The translations under genes were made by a program, and so were the position numbers. A stretch of 64,000 bases of DNA from Heliocidaris erythrogramma. Its lineage: Eukaryota > Echinodermata > Echinoidea > Camarodonta > Echinometridae. A model generated the notes under the pieces. That model was not told the DNA's origin and did no database searches. It saw only the letters and a program-made list of their open reading frames with translations. This document shows positions 10,190-20,700 of this stretch, one piece after another; within the stretch, counting starts at the first letter, position 1; each line of letters begins with the position of its first letter. The DNA lies in assembly GCA_025617745.1 (NCBI GenBank), contig CM046855.1, positions 48,401,813 through 48,465,812 of the forward strand, in the 5' to 3' direction.

Positions 10190-13050
10190 CTCTATTCTTC
10201 TTCTTACAATTCAATGTTTCCAGAAATACCATGCTTTTAATACTTTTGATGCCACATGAATGCCAGCTGAATATGAAAGCTATTGATATCATAGTATAAT
10301 CACATCATTATAAATGTACATTTTTAAACAAAATGTACCTAACCAAATATGTTCTCCTTCCCTCTTGCCGCTCTCTTTTCTCCTTTCTCACTTTATCTCC
10401 TTTTTTCCCCCTCACCAATATCCTCCTGGTCCCCCTTCCAAGAATGAGTACGGCAAATTCATTGTAAAACAATTGTACAGTAATATCTTGTTTGTTTTGG
10501 ATATTCATGTTTGAATATTTGGATGACTGTATTTTTACGATTTTCACCGTATTTGAAAAAAAATGTATTCATCAATGTAATTTACTGTGTCACAGCATTC
10601 GTAATTGTTATGTGATTGACTAGATTAAGGATCACTTTGATAACGAGGGTGCCAAATTGACAATTAAGGTTCTGATGAAATTTGTATAGATCCCTAATCA
10701 CAGACTTTGACTAGATTTCTAGTCAGAATGATTGACTATACTTTTCCAAATCATTTAAGTTTCAAGTTTATTTTATTTATTTAGGCTAGGACCTGGTCAT
10801 AGGGATTAGATTCCCTAGTTTGATTCCCTAGACTTGACTAGATTTCTAGTCATAATGCTTGACTAGATTATATCGGATCATTTTAACTACATGTAGAATA
10901 GTGCAGGTACCCCCGTGGGAATAGTTATTCTAGTGAAATCTGACTACATTCTAGTTTTTAGAGCGCATGACCCGAAAAATAATTCCTATAAAATAAGGGA
11001 CGGTTGGGTTAAGTATACTTGATGAAGACAATAAAGTGAAATACTTTCGGTCATTTCATGATGCAGGTCTTATAATCACTTTAAAGGGCAATCCATGCAA
11101 CCTTGGTAATAAGATGACTTGTGTTCATGTTCAAACTTTCATCAATCTGCTTCTCTGATATTTCCTCTTTCTTTCAAAGCAACTTGCTATTAAGGTTGGT
11201 TTTCCTTTAAATTAATAACTGAAATGAAATGAAATGAACTTTCATATTATATATTTGCCAATCGGATAAAGAAAATTAACACAAAATCAACAAAAGGAAG
11301 ATTTTTTTTTTAAATGATACAAATAATGATTACTTTCCAAAATGTTTTGTTCAACATTTTAGACTCGATGTACATTTCAAACCCAGGAAACACTTTCAAA
11401 ATATAAATTGCGAAGATAGGTCTATAATGTGCGGTATAAGGAATATAATAATCCTTCCAAACTAACATATGATCATCCGTAATATACTGGCCATTAGTTG
11501 ACGGCTTGTAGTGAGTATTACCAAATGTCAATTAATGCTAGGAAATGGAATAAAAGATAAAAGTTTGTTTGTTAGCCAGATTGGGCAGGACACACAGGGG
11601 TCAAGTGCCCTCCCGCAAAATACACGCGTATCCTGACACGTGCGTATATATTTGGCCAAAACATATTCTCCCCAAGTACCATATTTGGCCCCCGGCCCAA
11701 CTTCTTTTCTTCTTGCTTTCCAGAGATTTTGGAACCATTCATACTTGTGTCCCCTCCCCCTCCCCCATGTAAAAAAGTCTGGTTCCGCCACTGGTTAGCA
11801 ATAACTATTTTGGAAGATTGCTATAAAGGCTTTTTAAAAAAATCGGTCTGTCCATTCCCTACAATTGGGGGGGGGGGGGGGGTGGATATAATTAGATATT
11901 GTATTTATTTCTTAAAGGAAAGATGTGAATGTAAAAGTTCATTCTCAGTCAACACGAGTTTTATGTCGCTTCGTTACTGAGAATGGAAATGAGGGTGGAC
12001 TTTGTAATTGAAGGACGCCATCTTTCAGACTTTTTATTTTTTACACAAGATCGTTCGTTTTCTCCAATTAACTTGCGAATGGTTGTATGTGGGGATATTT
12101 TTCGTGATGAGTGTCATTGGCAAATTCGAGGGGGCTGGGGGGGGGGGGGGGCAATTCTTCATACCTTAAGTACACATCAAGTAAATTGATTGACCCTAAT
12201 TGTGGCTCCGGCAGCAGTTTTCCCACAAATGCTATACTTAAAAAGTGCGATGACTTTTATCCTCGGCCACAGATAGTTTGGAATCCCCCACAAGAGTACA
12301 GTTATCAGACATAAGGAACAAGCACCGAATTGATGTTGCAGAATAGAATATTCCTGTTTCTTATTTGTTTCCAATTTAGATATTTTCCTTATGATCATAC
12401 ACTAAAGTCTACTCTCCTTTTCTGATTTAGCCATAAGACGGTATTAAGAAATGCTTAATCGTGAGCAAGTATTGGCAGTCAACTTATCCTCGAAAATTTC
12501 ATAATCAAAATACATAGTGTCATATAGCCTATTGACATGTCCTAGATTCTCTCGATATCTTACACAGTTTAGAAAATTGAATTATTTCAAGTAGCCCACA
12601 TTGTTTATATGTTGACTCCTAAACAAAACTATAACAGAAATAAATGTAGCGGCCTATTTATTACACTGTGAGAAGGAGGCTGGAAGGGAACAGTGCATGT
12701 GTCAGAGTATAGTAGCTAAGAGGAGGGGGCACGGGGCACCTGCCTTAAATAGAATGGCCACCAAAAAAGAGAAAGAAAGAAAATGATGAGAATGATGAGA
12801 ATATAAGATGATAATGATCCCTCCCGCACCCTCCTCCTTATCGGTAGTCTTGTTCATTCGCATCCATTCACCGAGTCAAACGGATGCCCCCCCCCCCCCC
12901 GAGTTACCAGCCCTCTTAACTTGTTATATGCCTCTTTAGGGGTACACGTACTCATGATTTTAATCATTTTTACCTCAGGGGGACATAGGATTACATCGAT
13001 TTGGGCTACAAGGAGGATTAGAATAGTCTGGGTACGGATTCCAGCGTGCA
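10190..13050. other. intergenic, old repeat fragments
   Basis: Contains several copies of a TGACTAGATTTCTAGTCA-like motif (10600-10870), several G and C runs (11868, 12130, 12889), and an element end reading CCAGTGGCGGAACCAGA on the minus strand near 11780. I see no gene. Confidence 0.4.
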
Positions 13051-13521
13051 CGTTTAGAGACAGAGACGCACCTCAGCCCCTATGACGCTTTCAAAATCAA
13101 TCTTAATTTCGCCGTCATTCATTTTGTTCATCGACATTTTTTCGGATGTTTTCTCCCGTACTCATCTTTTTCTTCTGTTCTCTTGATCTTTCCTAATTTC
13201 TTTATTTTCATCTCTCTTATGAGACCTATTCTCCTCCTACTTTCACCCGCCAGCTCCTAATGATTCGCGCTGCCTCCGTAATATTTACCGACACGAAAGA
13301 CTCCAATCCATACCTTATTGATTTTTACCGTTACCCTTGTTTGCCCCCTACAAACCGGGTGACTGCTGCAAACCACGGCCAGTGGAGTATATACCACAGG
13401 TGTAACACAAACGCACTGTTTCGAAACTGTATGCAGACGACAACCGTTGCATTCGGATGCGGAGAGAGTAAGGACTGTTATTCACTTATTTCGACCAGAC
13501 AAAGGTGGAGGATTTATCATC
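13051..13521 (+). promoter_or_regulatory. 5' flank and leader of the TRIM9-like gene
   Basis: The sequence directly upstream of the start codon is less AT-rich than the intergenic region and has several CpG. No clear TATA box is seen. Two upstream ATGs are notable: one at 13260 opens a 90-codon frame that overlaps the real start, and one at 13447 is in frame with the main protein. The transcription start cannot be placed from sequence. Confidence 0.35.
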
Positions 13522-14343
13522 ATGGAGGATGAATTGCGGTGTTATTCTTGCAGAGGATTTTATACCAATCCAGTGATTTTACCATGTACCCATAATATAT
13601 GTTTTCCATGCGTTTTATCGCTCCAACAAGTTAACGGCACAGCAGTTTTACCGGCATCTAGCGATCAGCCTCAACAGTCAACGAACTCCACCGGTACGCA
13701 GTACGATTTCTCGTTCGACTTCCCCGAGGCTGACCGGCTGAGCGCTTTCAGTGATGGGGACAGTGGGGTGAGTTTTGCAGGGGGGTATGCACCCAGTCAG
13801 GCCAGCGGTTCAAGCTCTAGCTCTGGTGCTTCCAGTGGGATTGGAAAGAATGGTAATGGCTACACACCAGCTAACCCTGAGACCCTGAGGATCAGCTGCC
13901 CTCAATGCCATCGCACTATATTCCTGGATGAAAAAGGCGTCAATAGCTTCCCTAGAAACCGAGTATTGGAGTCCATCGTTTCTCGGTACGGCAAGGCACA
14001 GAACTTGATCATAAAATGCCAGTTGTGTGAACAAAATGCTGCAATTGCTTCGGTTTATTGTGAACAGTGCGAGGTATTTTACTGTAGCGCTTGTCGAGTC
14101 AGTTGCCACCCGGCTCGCGGTCCTTTGGCCAAGCACAGTTTGGTTACTCCTGCAAAAGGTAGTCTGAAAGTGAAAAGTGGAAAGACTCCACCTAAGATAG
14201 CAAAATGCCAGGAACATGTGGAGGAGAACCTAAGCATGTATTGTGTAATGTGTAAGATGCCTGTCTGCTACGTCTGCCAGAATGAAGGAAAGCATCTAAA
14301 GCATGAGATGAAAGCACTAGGAGCAATGGCTAAAAGTCAGAAG
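13522..14343 (+). CDS. TRIM9: TRIM9/TRIM67-like E3 ubiquitin ligase, exon 1 (RING, B-box 1, B-box 2)
   Basis: Encodes 274 residues starting MEDELRCYSCRGFY, close to the vertebrate TRIM9 start MEEELKCPVCGSFY. The RING is split, as in TRIM9/67: C7, C10, C22, H24, C27, C30, then a long Ser/Gly insert (about 40-120), then C126 and C129. B-box 1 has C166, C169, C180, C183, C188, C191, H196, H205. B-box 2 has C229, H232, C241, C244, C249, C252, H258, H261. GYAPSQAS and DGDSG in the insert parallel the vertebrate EADSGYGSYGGF. The exon ends in phase 0 at an AAG/GTATTC donor. TRIM9-class proteins are cytoplasmic ligases that bind microtubules and netrin receptors and act in axon branching and vesicle release. 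The in-frame ATG at 13447 is rejected because the family starts at the RING. Whether this is TRIM9, TRIM67 or their common ancestor cannot be settled here. Confidence 0.95.
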
Positions 14344-14572
14344 GTATTCAACCTTTTAATTATTATTATCATTCAACAAAGTTTAGAAATTGCCAGAAAA
14401 ACACCTTCTTTTATCATTGGGTTTAGTACAAATCAGTGAATGTTATGTCAGTTTATGACCAAATGTTTTCTGTTTCATCATTAATAACCTCTTTCACCAG
14501 ATGCAAAGCTGCATGTACAGGGGATCATATTCTTTTCCCCAATCGAATGCTGCCCCCCCCCCCCAAAAAAAA

Positions 14573-14605
<33 letters not shown>

Positions 14606-14996
14606 AGAGAGAATGTAGAAAACGGAATGCAAAAAGAATAAAATTTCGCTCCTATGGTTGATTACCTTGTTCTGCATTAAATCCAGTGCTCTTTAACTTG
14701 CCCCACATCACTGCCCTGTAGTTTGATGAGGGTGAAAGTGAAAGTGTTAAACCCTAGATTCATGTTTACAATGGATTTCTTAGAAGGGAATAAAAGAGAA
14801 TACAAGTGCATGCATTTCAATGAGTATTTTCATTGGAAGAACTTTATAAACAATGTACCATAGACATGGGACATTGAAGTTTGGAGGCATTTTTGTTGCT
14901 GACCTCTGACTGCTCGTGCCATATTTGTATACACTACCTCAGGATAATAATCTTCACAGTATCATTAAAGCAAGTTGGTGATGCTTGTCTGTCTAT
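14344..14996. other. intron 1, proximal part
   Basis: AT-rich intron with a C-run followed by (GA)n at 14553-14612. Nothing else is recognised. Confidence 0.6.
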
Positions 14997-15443
14997 AGTT
15001 ACGTTCACACGATGGGAGCTAAACTTTGTTTCGCTTGTAGTTTCAAACTTTAAGTTTACTTTTAGTTATCTTGTAATTTCAGACCATATGAACTCACTCG
15101 TAGTTTTGAAACTTCAAGTTTACTTGTAGTTCTAGAACCACAAGCGAGCTCATGGTTCAGGCCGAAACCACAATTTAAGTTTCGCAAGCTTGTAGTTAGC
15201 GATGACCTCGCTGTTCATGTTAAAATTCTGGGTCATACCCTTCGCGCGAATTATGAACACTGGATCTGTATGTGCACTGTACACACAATCGATAGTATCT
15301 ACTTCCAGGGTTAACCACAACGATCGCTTGGCTTGTAGTTTCAGCTCGTTGTTTAGGGGTCATGTGAACCCTCGTTGCAGTTAGGGAGTCGTGGTTTCGT
15401 TAACTTAAAGTTTCGAAACCACAAGTCCCATATGAATGTAGCT
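14997..15443. mobile_element. MITE with AGTTACGTTCACACG-type ends
   Basis: The left end AGTTACGTTCACACGATGGGA is the imperfect inverse of the right end TCCCATATGAATGTAGCT. The interior repeats CTTGTAGTTTCAAACTT-like motifs in both orientations. Flanking TATA on both sides could be the target site. No transposase is present. Confidence 0.6.
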
Positions 15444-16205
15444 TATAATACACTTTTCATAAAAAGGTTATCACATTTCACAAAGGTAGAATTATGACTA
15501 AAATCTCAAGTGTTCTCAGATTTGACAGGGGGAGTGGGGAGTCAAGGGGGGGGGGGGTGGAGGAGCCATTTGAGTTCTTAGAATTGATGATGCAGTTTGC
15601 TTATCAGTTTATTGTACTATTTATAAAACTATTATCCCAAGTAGAATTGCATAAAAATATGAGGGTTCTCGAATTTGGCAGAGAGGGAGAGGGAGCGGGT
15701 GGAGTATGTTAGAATTGATACATTTCAGTTTATGGTAAAATTTTTCCTGAGAAAAATATTCTCAAATATGATAGGGGGGGGCACATGTATTAGGTAGCCT
15801 ATTTTGGCTGAGGGGTCTCAGGGGGGCACATACCCTATGCCCCCTCCTTTTGGATCAGCCATAGGCATGTCATCCTGGTTCCACTATGAAATTAATCAAA
15901 AAGTATTATGCTACAATATCTAGGTCTGTATTGTCGTGTCATTAGATGTGTTCTATTTATGTGCTGAAGTGTTGCATTGCCCTTTTTTTTGTTTCGAGTA
16001 GATCTCTGTTTTGATTCCAGCTAATCCAGCCATATCAGAGGGGACATTAGACTATATAGGCCAGTTATATGCGAACGGGCTTGAGAGACTATAATAATGA
16101 TTCTCTCTGAACTAGATCACTAGACTCCTGAAAAAAGTGCAAAGCTTCTAGCTTCGCATCATCCATCATCGTTATTAGTTTTGAGTAGATATTGGCTTAG
16201 ATTAC
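15444..16205. other. intron 1, no gene seen
   Basis: Simple G-rich runs at 15545 and 15773, and a degenerate element end near 15840. Otherwise unique AT-rich intron. Confidence 0.5.
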
Positions 16206-16290
16206 ATATCGTCTGTTGAGAGCCAGTAGGTCGTTAACTCTGTGTTAAAGTATATAAAATAATGCCCTTCTGGCTCCAAAGAGACAATAT
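16206..16290. repeat. GAGAGCCAGAAGGGC hairpin family, copy 1
   Basis: ATATCGTCTGTTGAGAGCC on the left is inverted by GGCTCCAAAGAGACAATAT on the right, with TTAACTCTGTGTTAAAG in the middle. See the finding on this family. Confidence 0.8.
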
Positions 16291-17440
16291 TGTTGTATTG
16301 ACTGTCCAGTAAGAAAAGGACTTGTAAGTTGCAAACTATTGATTTTATGCAGAAAAATGCATTGAATATTGATTTTTGAAAATAGAGTAGAAGTCATATT
16401 ATGAAGACAAACATATGATGTAGGCTAAATTATATTGTATTGACTGTCGAAAAGGGAAAGGACAAGTTTGCAAGTTGCAAAGTATTGATTTATTCCAAGA
16501 TATTCATTGATTATTGACTTTGAAACTGGAGTAGACGTCATATTATTTAGATAAACAAATGATGTTGGTTATATGCATGCAGTAAGGTCAGATACTGATA
16601 GATAGTGGTATAGGAATAATATTTTGATATTTAAAAACTGAGTTTAAAAAAAAATATTTGAGATATAAAGTTGAATATCCTTGTTATAGAATATAGATAC
16701 AAGTCATGTGGAAATAACATTAAAACCATTTAAGATATGATACCTATTGCAGAATTATTTTTTCATCTTGAAAATAAATTCAAAGTTGTTTTAACGATTA
16801 GGTCTACACCTATGATTTTGGGCATTGCAGATTAGTAGCAGTAGGCCCTGCTTTTGCTTGACAACACTGAATTCCAGTAGCAGACTGAGTCAGTTTTGGA
16901 CTGCTCACAGTGGTATGCTCCCCACATAGTATTTGCCTTCAAGGGATGGTTTGTTTTCATTAGAGGAAAATATGAGCAGACCAACGTGATAGTCATATTG
17001 TTCACATTCAGGGATGGAATGATAAAGTATGTAAACACTGTGGTTCTGGAGTTCAATCACCTTTAAACAAAATATTATTTGGTACTTGTAGTGTGCTGTT
17101 GGACATGTAATTTTATTGCAGTTGCTTATCACGATTTTCATAAATTTATGTTCCATCCAGGTTTCATTATAATATGATTTTGATAATAGACTAATATGAA
17201 ATGGCAGCCACTTTGATTTCAGTAGAGTCAAACTGGTTGTAAACCCATTCTCTGCCACCAAGTTATTAAAAAGTTATCCGACAAGAACTTTGAAGAGTCA
17301 AATTTTGACTTAAAGTGTACCAACCACCTGAAATAATACTTTGTATACAGCTAGAAAGTATAAAAGTAATCTCAAAGAACTTTATCTGGCATTCTACAGG
17401 TCAACAGTTTAGGAGTATGAAGGAAATATAGGATAACATA
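16291..17440. other. intron 1, no gene seen
   Basis: Two diverged copies of a TTGTATTGACTGTC...AAGTTGCAAA segment (about 16290-16440 and 16432-16560) suggest an old tandem duplication of about 140 bp. The minus-strand frame of 118 codons (16905-17261) has no recognisable motif. Confidence 0.45.
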
Positions 17441-17499
17441 AAGATAAGGGCTCGCGCGGAATCCAACCTGGAGTTGGGTTCCACGCAAGCCCTTATCTT
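17441..17499. other. 59-bp near-perfect stem-loop
   Basis: Arms of 27 bp starting AAGATAAGGGCT and ending AGCCCTTATCTT close around a 5-nt loop (CTGGA). The three differences between arms become G-U wobbles if the minus strand is transcribed, so that RNA would pair along the whole stem. It may be a tiny foldback element or an RNA hairpin. Confidence 0.6.
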
Positions 17500-19184
17500 G
17501 GCGAGCGTGTAGGTGTTGTGTTGAGAAGTCTACTCACGAGTCGCTTTTATGCTTATAGAGAGTGTAATTAAACTTGCATTATCCCTGTATAAGTAATATT
17601 TGAAGCCCACATTTTGAATATACATGTAATGGCATGGAACTTCTAACACACAGGGCAAAATATTTTTTGGTGATTGGTACCCTTTAAAAATCTTTTTTTT
17701 GCAATATCGAATTGGGCATAAAATATGTTCCAAAGGAATAACTTCACAATGAAGTTAGTTTCCTATTTCTGTTTCGGGAAGAAGTACATAGCCATTCTTT
17801 GGCCCAACCCATTCTTCAGAGCTCAAATTCTTGGGCCGGATTCGCCACCTATGGCACGGAAGGGGTTCAGGATTCATGTCCATAAAATAATGTTCCCAAA
17901 CTAAAATGAGGGGTTCTAAGTTTGTGGCCAAACATTTTACAGAAAACATTATGGGATTTTCTAATCCAAAAGTAAGATTTCATCAGGATCAATTCTTCTG
18001 AGTTAGTTATCACAGTGGTCTTTTAATGATTATTGAGGTATTTAGTGCTGAATTTTCTTTCTAGTCTGATATACATTTGTCTCTGATTTCTTTGAAATGT
18101 AATTCTCGAGAGTCAAAGCAGTAGTGATTAATTTTTCTCTTTTAAGTCTGCAAGATTTATGGCTCTTGAGACTAGAGGAAGTTCAGGTCATTTGCCAAGA
18201 GTCTACAGGAGATAGCTTGAGGACAATCTGGAGAAATGATAGGGGAGCTTAATACAACAAAAATAGCCCTGGTCTCCTTCTATTTTGGTTGATAATTACT
18301 GGGTGAATTACCCAACAGGGTGTGGATCCAATCAAACCGAGATTAGAGAATTCATCATGTGCCTGTCGGGTCAAGACTACTTTTCATAGTGATTGAACTC
18401 TTGCAGATGCACTTTTCTTGATGAGTCAAGGCTCCCCAGCTCTTAATCATTCAATTTTGTATCAAGTGATTCCTGTTGATGGAAATGAATATAAGCAACC
18501 ATCTAATAATTGTCTCTTGGTAACTACAGAAAGACATACTTCCACAAATATATTTTAAAAATTAATTCCTGAGATTATTTTGCAAACCAAGAATTTATCC
18601 ATATGAAAGCAAAAGATTGCTTGGGCTATATTAATTCTACCAGTAAGTTTTTGCTGGGAACCTTTAGGCTACATGCATCTCCCCACTTATTTTAGAGTAA
18701 AAATTTTGTTATTCATAATCCAGTAGTAAGGTCATTTCTGGTATGCAACAGTCTCCCAATGATGACCCTTGAGGTTAACTTGTACTCCCAGTAGCTCAAG
18801 GGTATGGACAGTAATGAAGAATTGAAACAAATATATCTTTCTTGATCTGTAATCCCATCCATTTAGGCTTTACGTTTTACTAACTCTTCTATTGTAATGT
18901 TGTTAATGGTCCAAAGGTGTAAAAAAGTTGAACCACCTCATCCACACCAACATAGGTTAGACTGAATTTATAATGAGTCCTGTCTCATTTCCCCTCCCAA
19001 TTACAGTCTAAATTAATCTACTGCTGTCACTTATCTGTCTGAGTTTGAAAAGGTTAGAGTATGAAACAGGAAAGATAAATGCAGCCCATGCAATTAACCA
19101 GGGATTAGCAGTTGGATTATCCCCTGTTTTGGAGTCAACTAGATTAATCATGGAAGGAAGTTGTTAATTCTTGATGGCTCTTTA
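17500..19184. other. intron 1, no gene seen
   Basis: AT-rich intron with no recognisable element. The short frames near 17530-17949 lack motifs. Confidence 0.5.
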
Positions 19185-19390
19185 GGTGTCACAGTTGAGT
19201 GGTTTGATCACTTGGATGGAGATGGGAAGGTTGTGGGTTCAAGCCCTGCCAAAGCACAGTATGCTTTTGTAAATCGCAAGGCATATCATTATAATTTTCC
19301 ACTCTTGACCCTGGTGTTATGTAGGATGTATTTGTTGTATGATTGTAATGCCCCATACAGGACTACAGCTAAAGCCAGGGTAATATTTTT
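19185..19390 (+). mobile_element. tRNA-derived SINE, old copy
   Basis: The head GGTGTCACAGTTGAGTGG resembles a tRNA 5' part with an A-box-like segment. The B-box match is GGTTCAAGCCC at about 19240. The body CCACTCTTGACCCTGGTG and the end AGCTAAAGCCAGGGTAATA match the second SINE at 30023-30308 on the other strand. Confidence 0.65.
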
Positions 19391-19987
19391 TGAAAATCCA
19401 TCTATAGAGACGTTTTTTTTTCAACATGGAAAGAACCTGGAAAAGCAAAAATATTGTGGTTGTCTGCCCTGATTGTCAGGCCATGTACAAATGTATTTTC
19501 TAATTTACTTTCTTTGGTTGCACATTGAGTTGATCATCATAACCAGACAGACAGACATCAGAAAATAAATTATCTTTCTGTAAACTCTATTTGATTCATA
19601 ATTATAATAGTTATGATTCAATAATATTTTAGACTTCATTGTACAGACTCACTGTAGGTGTTAAAACAAAGACTTTGTTTGATTCATGAACCAGATTTTT
19701 TGTTTGTTTGTTTGTTTGTTTTGTATTGTTTGTTTTTGTTTCTGTTTCTGTTTCTGTTTGTTTCTTTGTTGTTGTTTTTTGTTGTTGTTGTTGTTTTTTT
19801 TTTTTTTGGGGGGGTTAGTTACTGTTGTTTATAAAATTACATAATTGCTCCATACCTGAGCATGCATCATATTATTTTGTGTGGCCTAGATGATAGTTTA
19901 TAGTGTCTCGAAGAAATGTGTTGTAGTAAGCAGAGTGATTTGTAACAAGTAAAAAACAAACAAAAACGAAACTTTTCATGATGAAAG
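19391..19987. other. intron 1 with (GTTT)n tract
   Basis: Unique AT-rich intron followed by a (TTTG)n/(TTG)n tract at 19696-19807 that ends in poly-T and poly-G. No gene. Confidence 0.6.
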
Positions 19988-19990
19988 TTA

Positions 19991-20697
19991 GACCCCGTTT
20001 ACAGTGAAAGTTAGCTGGGGCCGAGCCGGGGCCAAGGCCGGCCTAAACTTCACTGTAAACGCTCAAAATGCCAAATGCGGTACCAAAAGCGGCCGCGCAT
20101 TTGGACCTGCTCTGGAGGTAGTCTCAGCCCGGCCTCAGCCCGGCCTCAACCCGGCCTTCTTTCAATGTAAACGCATGCGGACCCGAATGCGATCCCGGAA
20201 GTGCAGCGATCATGACATCATCGAATATGATGTCATGATCCCGCGGTTGTAAGGGAGGGTGATTGCAAACACGAGCAGCAGGCTATTCCTCCTGGGACGA
20301 TTCTCCTCATCCTCCTGTCACGATTATACCTTTGAATTCTACGAATACATCCTCTAATTGTCTTCTCGATCGTACAAAGATATTAAAATTGCGCAGAAAA
20401 TATGAAATTATCCGATAAGTTAAGCGGGCAGCTGTGGTGTTCGTTCGTCGTATGCATGCTAGCTAAAAAAAACAATCGGTACAAATAACCCGCACCTCAC
20501 TGTTACGTTTACCCGCATGCGCCCACCAAAATAAACGTTTGTTTACATGCAGAGTGCTACTACGACAAAATATTGAAAGGTTATAATTTAGACGACTACT
20601 GTAAACGCACAAAACTGAGATGCCGAGTACCGCAATTAGGGCCGGGCTGAGGCCGGCCTCGGCCCGGCCCTGCCCTGCACTGTAACCATGCAGGGTC
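19991..20697. mobile_element. PIF/Harbinger-like MITE, GC-rich, TTA target duplication
   Basis: The ends are GACCCCGTTTACAGTG and CACTGTAACCATGCAGGGTC, imperfect inverted repeats. TTA flanks both sides (19988-19990, 20698-20700), the hallmark of PIF/Harbinger insertion. The interior is much richer in G+C than the intron, with repeated GCCCGGCCTCA and GGGGCCGAGCC motifs and several internal copies of CTGTAAACGC. No transposase frame is present. Confidence 0.75.
20208..20240. other. perfect palindrome with CRE-like half-sites
   Basis: GATCATGACATCAT and its exact inverse are separated by 5 bases (CGAAT), inside the Harbinger-like MITE. TGACATCA resembles an ATF/CREB-type half-site. Confidence 0.7.
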
Positions 20698-20700
20698 TTA

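Noticed and set aside
13447-13521. N-terminal extension of the TRIM9-like protein from the upstream in-frame ATG
   Set aside because: Family members begin a few residues before the RING, as the ATG at 13522 does; the extension has no counterpart known to me.
20004-20252. 82-codon frame in GC-rich sequence
   Set aside because: Lies wholly inside the Harbinger-like MITE and reflects its GC content.
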